Shown: in pieces, positions 27,710-36,622 of the stretch
Numbering within the stretch: position 1 is the stretch's first letter
How the letters are laid out: each line of letters begins with the position of its first letter
From: Anaerolineae bacterium
GTDB taxonomy: Bacteria > Chloroflexota > Anaerolineae > 4572-78 > J111
Length of the DNA: 64,000 nucleotides
Reading direction: 5' to 3'
NCBI GenBank assembly: GCA_016926805.1
Contig: JAFGNV010000187.1
Span: 1 to 64,000, forward strand
Notes under the pieces: generated by a model
Seen by the model: only the letters and a program-made list of their open reading frames with translations
What the model was told of the DNA's origin: nothing
The model's database searches: none
Made by a program: the position numbers and the translations under genes

Positions 27710-27934
27710 ATGAACATCTGTCCATCTTGCCACATGGGTCGTTTGCAGCGACGGATCATGGTTTACCTGCAATGGTACGACAACTCCCTGCTAATTACCA
27801 ATCGGATGCCCGCCGTAGTGTGTGACGTTTGCGGCGAGCGCATTTACGACAGCGATGCGGTAGAGAGTCTCCAACAACTGCTCTGGGCTTATCCGCCCAG
27901 TACCGGTCGGTCCATATCCAGCAGTAATACTTAG
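27710..27934 (+). CDS. YgiT-type zinc-finger protein
   Basis: This 74-residue protein carries two CxxC pairs (NICPSCHMG and AVVCDVCGERIYD), as in the N-terminal zinc domain of MqsA-like antitoxins. The DNA-binding HTH domain of MqsA is missing, and no toxin-like gene is next to it. The ribosome site is agaggcg, 8 bases upstream. YgiT-type proteins of this size are often the antitoxin-like half of DUF4258 pairs, but that partner is not here. Confidence 0.75.
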   Translation: MNICPSCHMGRLQRRIMVYLQWYDNSLLITNRMPAVVCDVCGERIYDSDAVESLQQLLWAYPPSTGRSISSSNT

Positions 27935-27968
27935 CAAGAAACTTTCTGGCTTTTGGACCAAAACAAAC

Positions 27969-28003
27969 TTTCTTGTTCCCTAACTGAGTTTTGGAACAAG
28001 AAA
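27969..28003. repeat. Hairpin downstream of the zinc-finger gene
   Basis: The arms tttcttgttcc (27969-27979) and ggaacaagaaa (27993-28003) pair perfectly over 11 bp around a 13-base loop. It lies 35 bases after the stop codon. The A-rich run that follows on the plus strand argues against an intrinsic terminator in that direction; transcript-end or operator roles remain possible. Confidence 0.5.
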
Positions 28004-28075
28004 ACCTTAAACGCCGAGTTGTTTTGAGAAAAAGCCTTAAGCGGGGCAATACCTCCCCAGATTCGAGAACTACGC

Positions 28076-28591
28076 ATGAGCACAATTCGACCGCTTTCCA
28101 CAGGCCGGGTTACCGCCGATTTTTTTACCAATAGTTATCGCCTGTCGGCCAGCGTGTTGGTCTACAAACGGCGTCTGATAGATATTCTGGGCGACCGGAC
28201 TACGGACTACCTGGATCTGGTGGACATTTACGTCTCCCGGGTCAACAGTCCGGGTAACATTGTAGCAACGTATCTCAAAGGTTCGCTGGTGAAACAAGAA
28301 ATTAATTTTATTCTTCTGCCCAGCTTGTCCGAGAGTATCTCCAAGGATCGATTCTACACGCCCAACCGGGTTACGCTGCCAATATTCATTACCGTACCCT
28401 CGTTTGAAATTAGTGGCCAGTTTCAATGGATGGGTGATCTAGAAGTCAAAAAGATCATGGCAACCGATGTACAAAAATTCTTGCCTATCCTGGACGGCAC
28501 TGTCCGTAATGCTCATTTTCCCGAGGTAACATACGAAGGACCGGCTTTGCTGGTCAACAAAGCCCGCGTTGAAGTGTTATGCATGGGATGA
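28076..28591 (+). CDS. Hypothetical protein upstream of the receiver/TadZ-like gene
   Basis: This 171-residue, soluble, beta-rich protein has no signal peptide or membrane segment. The body alternates hydrophobic strands (DLVDIYVSRV, VKQEINFILL, TLPIFITVPSFEISGQF), which suggests a small barrel or sandwich. I do not recognise the family. It ends 13 bases before the receiver/TadZ-like gene and is likely cotranscribed, so it may act in the same regulatory or localisation pathway. Confidence 0.65.
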   Translation: MSTIRPLSTGRVTADFFTNSYRLSASVLVYKRRLIDILGDRTTDYLDLVDIYVSRVNSPGNIVATYLKGSLVKQEINFILLPSLSESISKDRFYTPNRVTLPIFITVPSFEISGQFQWMGDLEVKKIMATDVQKFLPILDGTVRNAHFPEVTYEGPALLVNKARVEVLCMG

Positions 28592-28604
28592 CCGGAATTA
28601 AATT

Positions 28605-29711
28605 ATGGCCAATATTCTAGTTATTGATGACGACAAAAGCATCCTGCGCCTGTTAGAATTCACCATCAGGCGAGCCGGACACAATATGATTCCCTGCACC
28701 GATAGCGTGCAGGGCCTGGCTCAGGCCGAAGCCCAAAAACCGGACCTGATTGTGGCCGATGTGATGATGCCCAACATGACCGGCTACGAATTTTGCCGGC
28801 AGGCACGCAGCAAGTCTTCGCTTGAGGACACGCCCATTATCATCTTTTCGGCGCGCTTTCAACCCGTTGATAAACAAACCGCGCTGGAGGCAGGTGCCAC
28901 AGATTACCTACCCAAAACAACCTCGCCCGACCAGTTAATCAGGCGCATCAATGAACTTGTAGCCCATACGGCCAAACCGGCAGCCACGCGCGGTGTAGTT
29001 GGTTTGTTCAGTTTGCGGGGCGGTTCAGGGGTAACCAGCCTGGCGGTGAATATAGCCATTGTTCTGGCCCGCGGCCATGGCAAACCTACGGCCCTGGTAG
29101 ACCTGGCCCGGCTGGGGGGACACGCGGCCCTGATGCTGGGTGTCCGCCCAACCAGCAATATTGCCCAGGCCCTGGCGAGTACCCAGGCTGAGCTTACCCC
29201 AGAGGTCATCAAACCCTATCTCATGTCTCACAACTCCGGGGTATATCTGCTGGCCTCCTCTCACGTCTATGGTCAGGAGTTGTTGCTGACCGATGGCCGT
29301 TTGGCGCAACTGGTGGCCATTTTGAAAGCGGGCTTTGCCTTTACGGTGTTGGATACACCCTGCTTTTGGGAACCAGATTTTGCCCCTACCCTGCAACAGT
29401 TTGATAAAATCGGTCTGGTGCTAACGCCCGACATGCCCTCGATCCAATCAACGGTCATTGCCCTACGGAGTCTGGCCCAACTGGGTGTTACCGAAGACAA
29501 AATTGCGTTGGTGGTGAATCAGATTATGCCCCAAGGCGCATTACCCCTGGAAACCATCCAAAAAGCAATCAAACGCCCTCTAGCCGCCAGTATCCCCTAT
29601 GACCCCGACATGGTCAAAGCCATCAATAGCGGCCAACCACTCGTTCTGAGCAATCCCGATTCCGGGGGAGCCACTGCTATCGCCGGGCTGGCGAACACCC
29701 TCCTGAGTTAA
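28605..29711 (+). CDS. Receiver domain fused to a TadZ/CpaE-like MinD-family ATPase
   Basis: Residues 1-120 form a CheY-like receiver with acidic pocket Asp8-Asp10, phospho-acceptor Asp52 (LIVADVMMP) and the Lys of YLPKTTSP. From about 128 to 368 there is a MinD/ParA-like fold. Its Walker A is degenerate (SLRGGSGVTSLAVN), without the usual GKT lysine, as in TadZ/CpaE proteins that position Tad pili. Other landmarks are ALVDLARLGGH and FTVLDTPCFWEPDF. A role in polar placement of a surface machine is expected from the family, but no tad/cpa pilus genes lie nearby, so the target is unknown. Confidence 0.82.
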   Translation: MANILVIDDDKSILRLLEFTIRRAGHNMIPCTDSVQGLAQAEAQKPDLIVADVMMPNMTGYEFCRQARSKSSLEDTPIIIFSARFQPVDKQTALEAGATDYLPKTTSPDQLIRRINELVAHTAKPAATRGVVGLFSLRGGSGVTSLAVNIAIVLARGHGKPTALVDLARLGGHAALMLGVRPTSNIAQALASTQAELTPEVIKPYLMSHNSGVYLLASSHVYGQELLLTDGRLAQLVAILKAGFAFTVLDTPCFWEPDFAPTLQQFDKIGLVLTPDMPSIQSTVIALRSLAQLGVTEDKIALVVNQIMPQGALPLETIQKAIKRPLAASIPYDPDMVKAINSGQPLVLSNPDSGGATAIAGLANTLLS

Positions 29712-29748
29712 TCCAAATATTGGCACAGACCCGAAATAAAGCCACGGT

Positions 29749-29777
29749 TTGACCGAAATTAACAATAATGGTATATT
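29749..29777 (+). promoter_or_regulatory. Promoter of tRNA-Glu
   Basis: TTGACC at 29749-29754 and TATATT at 29772-29777 are separated by 17 bases. The start would be near 29784, about 20 bases before the tRNA. Confidence 0.75.
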
Positions 29778-29802
29778 ATCCGCCTGCCGGATGGCGTTAT
29801 CC

Positions 29803-29875
29803 GCCCTCGTCGTCTAGGGGACTAGGACACAGCCCTTTCAAGGCTGCGACACGGGTTCAAATCCCGTCGAGGGCA
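29803..29875 (+). tRNA. tRNA-Glu (anticodon UUC)
   Basis: A complete cloverleaf can be drawn. The acceptor gccctcg pairs with cgagggc; the anticodon stem cagcc/ggctg carries loop ctttcaa with anticodon TTC; the T arm is cgggttcaaatcccg; and the discriminator is A. The 3' CCA is not encoded. A promoter lies upstream and an intrinsic terminator 23 bases downstream, so it is a single-gene transcription unit. Confidence 0.97.
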
Positions 29876-29897
29876 TTCTGATTTGAACAGGTATTAG

Positions 29898-29927
29898 GGG
29901 TGAGTTTGAGACTCACCCTTTTTTATT
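29898..29927 (+). terminator. Intrinsic terminator of the tRNA-Glu gene
   Basis: Arms gggtgagt (29898-29905) and actcaccc (29911-29918) close a 5-base loop and are followed at once by ttttttatttt. Confidence 0.9.
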
Positions 29928-30074
29928 TTGATTTGAATTGTAATCGGTTGATCGATTTTCGCCTGGCCGCAGTAACAAATCACTTGCAACAGGGTTGGCA
30001 ACCGAGGCATCATCAGTTTTTTCAGCCAGAAATATTGTCAATTCATTCACGGGTACAGTACTACCCCCGCTTCA

Positions 30075-30110
30075 CTATAAATAAAAAGGCCGTCCAACTG
30101 GGAACGGCCT
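30075..30110 (-). terminator. Intrinsic terminator of the zinc-ribbon protein gene
   Basis: The arms aggccgt (30087-30093) and acggcct (30104-30110) close a 10-base loop. On the minus strand the stem runs into tttttatttat. It lies 22 bases after the stop codon at 30132. Confidence 0.85.
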
Positions 30111-30131
30111 CTCTTGCTCAAAACAACCCAC

Positions 30132-30593
30132 TCAAATGAAAGCCAACAAATGCGGAGATACATCGCGTATCCCGATCGAGGAAAACTCTTTCATTATATC
30201 TTCGTTGGAAAATACGCTGATGATGCCAGCCAGCAAGAAGCAACAACAGCACAACACCAACAGTGCCACTACAGCAATGATGATATAACGTTGCGTATCG
30301 CTTTTACCATTGCCATCACCACCAGCCGGGGGAATAGGCGGTGAGGATGGCGCCCCGGTTTCAAACTCGGCGTCTTCGGCCTGTTCCATCTCGGCGGCCA
30401 GATTGGCTACATCGTCCTGGCTAACCGCCACAGTTTTTGCTTCCTCGGAAATTTCACTCACCGTAGACAGGATAGTGCGGTCGCTATCCTCCTCCTCGGG
30501 TGGTTGATCAACCTCACCTTCCAGAGGAGTACCACACTCCGCACAAAAACGAGCATCGGCTTCATTTTTAGCGCCACAGGTTGGACAGTTCAT
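30132..30593 (-). CDS. Zinc-ribbon protein with a C-terminal membrane anchor
   Basis: The 153-residue protein opens with a zinc ribbon (MNCPTCGAKN, then FCAECGTPL: four Cys in two CxxC pairs). It continues with an acidic, disordered linker (about 27-105) and ends with one hydrophobic segment (YIIIAVVALLVLCCCCFLLA) that contains an unusual run of four Cys. Such zinc-ribbon/tail-anchor proteins are common and mostly uncharacterised. ATG 30593 is used; the TTG at 30611 would put the gggag site inside the gene. A terminator follows it. Confidence 0.78.
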   Translation of the reverse strand: MNCPTCGAKNEADARFCAECGTPLEGEVDQPPEEEDSDRTILSTVSEISEEAKTVAVSQDDVANLAAEMEQAEDAEFETGAPSSPPIPPAGGDGNGKSDTQRYIIIAVVALLVLCCCCFLLAGIISVFSNEDIMKEFSSIGIRDVSPHLLAFI

Positions 30594-30666
30594 GTTTCTG
30601 ATATCTCCCAATTATTTAAGTTTTATCCTATTTTACCAAAAGATACTGCTTTTAACAACCCTTTTC

Positions 30667-32007
30667 TTACGGATTGGCAGGAATTTCGGTTGGCGCGCCC
30701 AATTCAGGCATATCAAGCGGTAAACGGCGAGATATTTTCCACTGGCCTTCTACCCATCGCATGGCATAACGGGCTCTTTCTTCACCAGCATTACCCTTGA
30801 TAACAAATATGATATCAACAACATTCGTCTGCGCCTCTTCGCCGGTCACTACATCCCGGCCACCGCCGGCTACCAACAGATCAATGTCGGTTTCCAATTG
30901 CGGGTAGTAACGCAAATAACTCACCGAAATATCCGGTGTTCGATTAAAACTGGGCAGGCCAAAGTAGGTTGGATTATCATTATTAAATTCCTGGTATGCA
31001 TCTCCAATAGGATCCAAGAACAGCTCGGTTTTCCAGCGAGCCTCATAATTGCGGCACAGAGCTTCACCGGAACCACCACACGTTGAGGCATAAAAAGCCA
31101 GGACAATCTTTTCTGGAAAGGTAGTATCAAGGATATTGCCGGGCGACTCGCCAGAAAAATCTACCGTGGAAACAATAGGAGCGGCCAGTTTTCTATCTAA
31201 TTCCGTTGGTCCGTAATGTTTGTCCCAATATGTATTTGTGCTTGGCATAACCCCGTAAACAGAACGATTGACCAGCTGGCTACGCTCGAAACCGTTTCGA
31301 TCAAGCACCGTAACTTGCTTGCTGTTGCTATCAAAATACGCGCCGCCGCTACCCCGGAAGAAACCGATGGGTTGGTAACGTGGCGGCGCATCACGCGGAA
31401 AGTCCCATATCTCCGAGTTCTCCCTAAAACGGAAGATACCTAACTCTTGAGCCCCTTTGCTTAAAATCTCATCCAGATCTTCACCGTTAGGCCCATTTTC
31501 ATCGTTAGTTACCTGCTCTAATTCAATGGCCACGTCGCTTTCACCCAGATAATCGCGATTGGGGGGGAGAAGGGCATAAGGGAAAATAACGGGGGGGTTG
31601 CCCCGATCGTTATCATAAACCATTACTTTTACCGGGCTGGCATCATTTTTCAGGTCAAACTGGTAAGAAACAATCCACTCCTTGTAACCATCGCCGTCTG
31701 TATCCAAACGCATTATATCTTTTACCGCCAGGCTATCCTCAAGGTTTTTGGGTACAGCGTGCTCAAAGGAGACAAACTGCTGAAAACTCATCTGGTAAGC
31801 CGTATTGCGCAGCAGAGGCATGGGGTCTTGTCGAGTCAGCAGAAAGTAAAAGGTAAGCGCAGTACCGCCTATGGCCAGAACCAATAGGAAGTCTACAAGA
31901 ATCTGCAACAGATCAGCCAAATTCAAAAAAGAACCCCGGCGCAGAATAAACAGAAAAGCGCTAATCGCCAGGAAAAACAGGAATAGTATTCTGAGATCGG
32001 GACTCAA
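30667..32007 (-). CDS. Membrane-anchored protein of unknown function with a calcium-loop-like motif
   Basis: Two hydrophobic segments occupy the first 60 residues, followed by an exported domain of about 385 residues. Near residue 105 is RLDTDGDGYKEWIVSYQFD, the DxDxDG loop with following beta strand found in VCBS/FG-GAP-type repeats. The rest is beta-rich and unfamiliar. The start is TTG at 32007, backed by an aggagg site 6 bases upstream. It stands apart from the zinc-ribbon gene by 73 bases and could be cotranscribed with it. I cannot assign a function. Confidence 0.7.
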   Translation of the reverse strand: MSPDLRILFLFFLAISAFLFILRRGSFLNLADLLQILVDFLLVLAIGGTALTFYFLLTRQDPMPLLRNTAYQMSFQQFVSFEHAVPKNLEDSLAVKDIMRLDTDGDGYKEWIVSYQFDLKNDASPVKVMVYDNDRGNPPVIFPYALLPPNRDYLGESDVAIELEQVTNDENGPNGEDLDEILSKGAQELGIFRFRENSEIWDFPRDAPPRYQPIGFFRGSGGAYFDSNSKQVTVLDRNGFERSQLVNRSVYGVMPSTNTYWDKHYGPTELDRKLAAPIVSTVDFSGESPGNILDTTFPEKIVLAFYASTCGGSGEALCRNYEARWKTELFLDPIGDAYQEFNNDNPTYFGLPSFNRTPDISVSYLRYYPQLETDIDLLVAGGGRDVVTGEEAQTNVVDIIFVIKGNAGEERARYAMRWVEGQWKISRRLPLDMPELGAPTEIPANP

Positions 32008-32225
32008 AATTGACCTCCTCTTTGGCCCGTTTTCATTACCATCCTATAAAATATAGAGTCAACAAACTCTCTGCCGGAAACGAGCAGATTGTCATATCAG
32101 TCACAAAGGTAAATACGATATGGTTACTATTCAAATTCTACACTATGTAGACATAAAGTGCAAACATTTATTAGAATTTTCTATTATGTAAAACGATATC
32201 TGGTATCTTTAAAATAAGGAGACTC

Positions 32226-32384
32226 ATGTCAAGTACAAGTGCAAATATCCAAACGCAAACAGGAAATATTGGCGCGGTCACCCTCACCCCTGCCCCTCTC
32301 CCGGGGGGCAAGGGGAAAAGCTGCTCCCCCTCCCTGTGGGCGAGGGTTGGGGTGAGGGCTAGATTACGTCTGCACTTGTTCTAA
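32226..32384 (+). CDS. Doubtful 52-codon ORF interrupted by a palindromic repeat
   Basis: An ATG preceded by aaggag (4-base spacing) opens a frame of 52 codons. The first 18 residues look ordinary, but the next part is encoded by a G/C-rich palindromic repeat. It may be the stub of a small gene into which the repeat inserted, or chance. Listed with low confidence because the ribosome site is good. Confidence 0.2.
   Translation: MSSTSANIQTQTGNIGAVTLTPAPLPGGKGKSCSPSLWARVGVRARLRLHLF
32235..32379. repeat. MITE-like palindromic repeat between divergent genes
   Basis: Nested inverted repeats: outer arms acaagtgca (32235-32243) and tgcacttgt (32371-32379), inner arms ccctcacccc (32281-32290) and ggggtgaggg (32349-32358). 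Between the inner arms are runs of C and G that can pair further. No coding capacity for a transposase is present. It has the look of a small non-autonomous or REP-type dispersed element. Confidence 0.6.
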
Positions 32385-32391
32385 ACATGAG

Positions 32392-32428
32392 CCAAAAAGA
32401 GTCGGCCCGGACTTGGTCATCCGGGCCG
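32392..32428 (-). terminator. Intrinsic terminator of lon
   Basis: Arms cggcccgga (32403-32411) and tccgggccg (32420-32428) surround an 8-base loop. On the minus strand the stem is followed by actctttttgg. It lies just past the lon stop codon at 32457. Confidence 0.8.
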
Positions 32429-32456
32429 GCCGAACAGCTTTGAGATTCACTCCCGC

Positions 32457-34877
32457 TCATGAAGCTGCCGCGCTTTTGCCGCTTTTCTTTTTTGCCGAAT
32501 GCATCGAAACCAGCGATGTTTTGAGAACGTCTTCCAGGTTATCGGCAAACACAATGGTTAACTCCCGCTGTACTCTCTTGGGCACATCAACCATATCCTT
32601 TTTGTTGCGGGCTGGAGCAATAACCGTGGTGATACCGGCCCGATAGGCGGCCAGAATCTTCTCTTTGAGGCCGCCAATCGGTAAAATTCTGCCTCGCAAG
32701 GTAATTTCTCCGGTCATAGCTACATCGTGGCGAACCTTCACGTTAGATAGGGCCGAAATGAGCGCCGTAGCCATGGTCACCCCGGCGCTGGGACCATCCT
32801 TGGGAATGGCTCCCTCGGGGACGTGCAGGTGAATGTCATAACTTTCAAAAAACGAAGGCTTGATACCGTACTCTTTGGCGTGAGTGCGGGCAAAAGACAA
32901 CGCCGCCTGCGCCGACTCCTGCATCACTTCACCTAACTGGCCGGTCAGGGTTAGTTGACCTTTGCCCGGCATCAGCGTGACTTCAACCGGCATAATGTCG
33001 CCACCGGCCTCGGTGTAGGCAATCCCGGTAGCCACCCCCACCTGGTCTTCCCTTTCCCCCAGTTGCTCAATAAATCGAGGCGGCCCCAGGTATCTGGCCA
33101 GACCTTGCCGCGTAATTGTTTTGGGATTGATTTTATTCTCGGCCAATCGGCGCGTTAACCGCCGACAAATCTGGCCAATATCTCGTTCCAGGTTGCGCAC
33201 GCCCGCTTCAAAGGTGTATTCACGGATAATGCCTTTTATCGCTCCATCGGTTATTTTCAGTTCCACATCACCCAGGCCGTGTTCTTCAATTTGGCGGGGA
33301 ATAAGAAACTGGCGGGCAATCTGCAATTTTTCTTCCTCAATGTAGCCGGAGAATTCAATTACCTCGGTGCGGTCACGCAAGGCCGGTGGTATCGGATCCA
33401 ACACATTGGCGGTCGTAATAAAGAACACCTTCGACAGGTCGTAGGCCAATTCCAGGTAATGGTCGGAAAAACTGTTGTTATGTTCGGGGTCAAGCGCTTC
33501 TAGCAGAGCTGCGCTGGGATCGCCCCGAAAATCAGCGCCGACTTTGTCAATCTCATCGAGCATGAACACCGGATTGATAGTCCCGGCCCGGCGCATATAC
33601 TGGATAATCCGTCCCGGCATCGCCCCGATGTAAGTGCGGCGGTGTCCTCGAATTTCAGCCTCATCGTGGATGCCGCCCAGGCTAAAGCGCACAAACTCGC
33701 GGCCCAATGCCCCGGCAATCGAGCGACCTAACGAGGTTTTGCCCGTCCCTGGCGGTCCCACGAAACACAAAATTGGGGTGCGCATCTTATCCCCGGCCCG
33801 TTGTTTAACGGCAATATGCTCCAAAATCCGTTCTTTAACTTTGGGAATCCCGTAATGGTTACTATCCAACACCTGGGCTACGTGATTAATATCGGTATTA
33901 TCTTCGGTCGCCTTGAGCCAGGGTAATTCGATCAACCAATCCAGGTAAGTCCGAATCATGCCGACTTCGGGCGCTGCCGGCGGCATCGCTGCCAGACGGT
34001 TGAGTTCTTTTTGCGCCTTGGCCTTCACCACCTCGGGCAACTCGATTTGGGCCAGTTTCTCCCGCAGTTCATTCAATTCAGCCGTCTGGAAGTCTAACTC
34101 ACCCAGCTCAGTTTGAATCGCCCGCATTTGTTCCCGCAAAAAATGCTCGCGCTGTCCCTTATCAACTTCCTGCTGCACCTGGTCTTGAATCCGAGATTCC
34201 AGTTCCAACACGTCCAATTCTTGGGCCAGCAAAATACTCAAGTGCTGCAAACGCGCGGTGGGTTCAGCCGTATCCAAAATTTGCTGGCGCTGCCCCACCT
34301 TAAAATCCATCACCGAGGCAATCATGTCGGCCAACCAGCCAGGCTCATCGATGTTCATGGCCGCCACGTAAGCATCGTCGGGAATATTGCGGTTGAGCTG
34401 GACGCATTTTTCAAACAAGGCCAAAACTGCCCGCATCAGGGCCTCAGTCGAGAGGGTCTTCTCGCCTGTTTCATCAAGGGGTTGCACCCGGACTTTGTAG
34501 TAGGGTTCTTCCTGGACAAATTCTGTAATCCGCACCCGCTGCTCACCCTGCACCAAAATATTCATACTGCCGTCAGGAATTTTCAACATCCGGCCAACAA
34601 CCACATGCGTGCCAACCCGGTATAAATCGTCAATCGACGGCTCTTCCACATCAATATTGCGCTGGGCCACCACAATCAATTCGCTTTTTTCGGCCAGCGC
34701 GGCCTCCAGGGCCAACATCGAGCGATCTCGTCCCACAAAAAGCGGAGTCAGCATCCGCGGAAAAACCACTGTGTCCCGCACCGGCAACAGGGGCAATTCG
34801 AGTTCATCCAGTTTGTTTAGTTCGCTTAGCTTGTTTATTTCGATAGGTAGATCGAATTCTTGTTCGAATGCTTCCAT
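32457..34877 (-). CDS. lon: ATP-dependent protease Lon (LonA type)
   Basis: Lon degrades misfolded and regulatory proteins in the cytoplasm. The 806-residue protein (numbered from ATG 34877) has the N-terminal LON substrate domain (about 15-210), a helical linker, the AAA+ domain with Walker A Lys380 ([10 protein letters not shown]) and the serine protease domain with the catalytic dyad Ser697 (KDGPSAG) and Lys740 (GLKEK). All are intact. The frame is open to 34985, but the extra 36 residues do not resemble Lon and are rejected. A terminator follows. Heat-shock control elements were not seen upstream. Confidence 0.96.
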   Translation of the reverse strand: MEAFEQEFDLPIEINKLSELNKLDELELPLLPVRDTVVFPRMLTPLFVGRDRSMLALEAALAEKSELIVVAQRNIDVEEPSIDDLYRVGTHVVVGRMLKIPDGSMNILVQGEQRVRITEFVQEEPYYKVRVQPLDETGEKTLSTEALMRAVLALFEKCVQLNRNIPDDAYVAAMNIDEPGWLADMIASVMDFKVGQRQQILDTAEPTARLQHLSILLAQELDVLELESRIQDQVQQEVDKGQREHFLREQMRAIQTELGELDFQTAELNELREKLAQIELPEVVKAKAQKELNRLAAMPPAAPEVGMIRTYLDWLIELPWLKATEDNTDINHVAQVLDSNHYGIPKVKERILEHIAVKQRAGDKMRTPILCFVGPPGTGKTSLGRSIAGALGREFVRFSLGGIHDEAEIRGHRRTYIGAMPGRIIQYMRRAGTINPVFMLDEIDKVGADFRGDPSAALLEALDPEHNNSFSDHYLELAYDLSKVFFITTANVLDPIPPALRDRTEVIEFSGYIEEEKLQIARQFLIPRQIEEHGLGDVELKITDGAIKGIIREYTFEAGVRNLERDIGQICRRLTRRLAENKINPKTITRQGLARYLGPPRFIEQLGEREDQVGVATGIAYTEAGGDIMPVEVTLMPGKGQLTLTGQLGEVMQESAQAALSFARTHAKEYGIKPSFFESYDIHLHVPEGAIPKDGPSAGVTMATALISALSNVKVRHDVAMTGEITLRGRILPIGGLKEKILAAYRAGITTVIAPARNKKDMVDVPKRVQRELTIVFADNLEDVLKTSLVSMHSAKKKSGKSAAAS

Positions 34878-35226
34878 TAAGTCAGAAAAGACTCCCGGCC
34901 AACAGAATTTTTTCAACCTGGGCCATCGCCGTACAGAGAAGGGGAAACAACGGGGAAATACCCCCACCCCTGGCCCTTCGGGCAATTCTTCGACCTTATT
35001 GCCCAGGCCGAAATTTTTAATAAAGATATAGTACCATAAATAGAGGGTTTGCCCAATTAGCAGGATAAAAGTGACGCCTCTGTGCAGTTGGGTGTAAGTA
35101 AGTCCTAGTAATCCTAAGTTTCAACACCCAACTGCCTGAGTGTTTCGCGTCAGCCTGCTGCCTATATCAGGCATTTTGATCAAATGCCAAGAAAAACACC
35201 TGTCAATCTATTAACGCCGCGAAATA
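34878..35226. other. Intergenic region between lon and folC
   Basis: About 350 bases. Apart from the nested inverted repeat at 35072-35152 I see no gene. The region must hold the lon promoter, since the spacing from folC is large; ttgcccaattagcagg and nearby AT-rich sequence gave no convincing promoter pair. Confidence 0.4.
35072..35152. repeat. Nested inverted repeat, about 81 bases
   Basis: The outer arms tgacgc (35072-35077) and gcgtca (35147-35152) enclose inner arms gcagttgggtgt (35084-35095) and acacccaactgc (35124-35135), perfect over 12 bp, around a 28-base loop. It may be a small dispersed element, an RNA structure or a regulator site in the lon upstream region. Confidence 0.6.
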
Positions 35227-36594
35227 CTAGCCCCAACCTTTTTTCATATCGCCAATCACCGGATCAATGGGGGGTAAGGGCAAGTTATTACGCCGGAGCC
35301 AGGCCTCACGAGCATCGGCCACACAAAAAAGCGAGCCGGTAACGCAAATCACATCACGCGGTTGAGCCACGGCCAGCGCCTCGTCCAGCGCGCTTTCTGC
35401 AGTTGGCCTGGTTGTCACCTTATATCCCAAACTTTGCGCCGTTGCGGCTAACATTTCGGGGGTGGCAGCCCGAGGATGGCGAGACCGGGTCATCAAAACC
35501 CGGTTAGACAGGGGCAACAGGTTTTTCATCAGGGCCGTGTATTCGTGATCGGCGGTGGCCCCAATAATCAAGATAATCTCACGTCCGGGCAGATAGGTCT
35601 TTAGCGTCCGGCTCAAGTTTTCCGCCGAGTCGCCGTTCATTGCGCTGTCGATAATAACATAAGGGTCACGGCTCAGGATCTCCATCCGGCCCGGCCATTG
35701 CACGACCCGCAAACCGGCCAGGACCGCACTTTGAGGAACGGTCAACCGGGCGCGCTGGGAGAGACCGGTAACAGCCGCCATTGCCGTGACTGCATTGGTA
35801 ATTTGGTGCGCTCCCAGCAGGGGCAACCAATAGGCCCGGCCGCCCACGTAAAACGCCTGTCCCTTGAGCGTCACTCGCCCCGGCTGCCAGCGCCAGGTCT
35901 GGGCGTCACCAACAACCATCAGATTCGCGCCTCGTTCATCGCAAACTTCTTCGATAATGGTCATGGCTTCGGGCACTTGCGGCGCGCTCACAACCATTGC
36001 CCCCGGTCGAATGATTCCGGCTTTTTCATGGGCAATCAGGGTCAGGGTGTCGCCCAATAACTGGACGTGGTCGTAGCTGATGGAAGTGATGACCGCCACG
36101 GCCGGGTCGATGACATTGGTGGCGTCCAAGCGCCCACCCAGCCCTACTTCTAACACAGCCACATCAACTTCCGCCTCGGCAAATGTGACAAAGGCCAGGG
36201 TGGTAACCATTTCAAAAACAGTCAGGCCGGGGATGGCCTCAAAGTGAGGGCGGAGCCGGTTGACCAGCCGGGCAATATGTTCCTCGCTAACCATCTCGTC
36301 GCTTATCCGAATGCGCTCTCGAAAACTATGCAAATGGGGCGAGATGTAAAGCCCGGTGCGGTAACCGGCTGCCCGCAAAATACTCTCGGAAATGGCCGCG
36401 GTTGAACCCTTGCCTTTGGTTCCGGCAATCAACAACGAGGGAAATTGCCGGTGCGGGCTACCCAGGCGAGCGAGCAGGGTTTGCATGCGACCCAGGTCCA
36501 ACAAATCCTCGTTGTATTTGGGCATCATGCGACGTTCAAAATTGATGTGGCCGTAGATGTAGGTCAGGGCCTCGAGGTAAGTATTGATTGACAC
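35227..36594 (-). CDS. folC: Folylpolyglutamate synthase / dihydrofolate synthase
   Basis: The enzyme adds glutamate to (dihydro)folates using ATP. The 455-residue protein has the Mur-ligase-like P-loop AGTKGKGSTAA, the omega-loop region LYISPHLHSFRERI, the VLEVGLGGRLDATN motif and the C-terminal ligase domain with VIDSAMNGDSAENL and RHPRAATPEML. It lies 28 bases after metG in the same direction, so the two are probably cotranscribed. Confidence 0.94.
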   Translation of the reverse strand: MSINTYLEALTYIYGHINFERRMMPKYNEDLLDLGRMQTLLARLGSPHRQFPSLLIAGTKGKGSTAAISESILRAAGYRTGLYISPHLHSFRERIRISDEMVSEEHIARLVNRLRPHFEAIPGLTVFEMVTTLAFVTFAEAEVDVAVLEVGLGGRLDATNVIDPAVAVITSISYDHVQLLGDTLTLIAHEKAGIIRPGAMVVSAPQVPEAMTIIEEVCDERGANLMVVGDAQTWRWQPGRVTLKGQAFYVGGRAYWLPLLGAHQITNAVTAMAAVTGLSQRARLTVPQSAVLAGLRVVQWPGRMEILSRDPYVIIDSAMNGDSAENLSRTLKTYLPGREIILIIGATADHEYTALMKNLLPLSNRVLMTRSRHPRAATPEMLAATAQSLGYKVTTRPTAESALDEALAVAQPRDVICVTGSLFCVADAREAWLRRNNLPLPPIDPVIGDMKKGWG

Positions 36595-36622
36595 AGAATA
36601 TTCCGTCTATCTATGCCTGTGG

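Noticed and set aside
34878-34985. A 36-residue N-terminal extension of Lon
   Set aside because: The extra residues do not resemble Lon, the LON domain begins naturally after ATG 34877, and the upstream ATG has no ribosome site.
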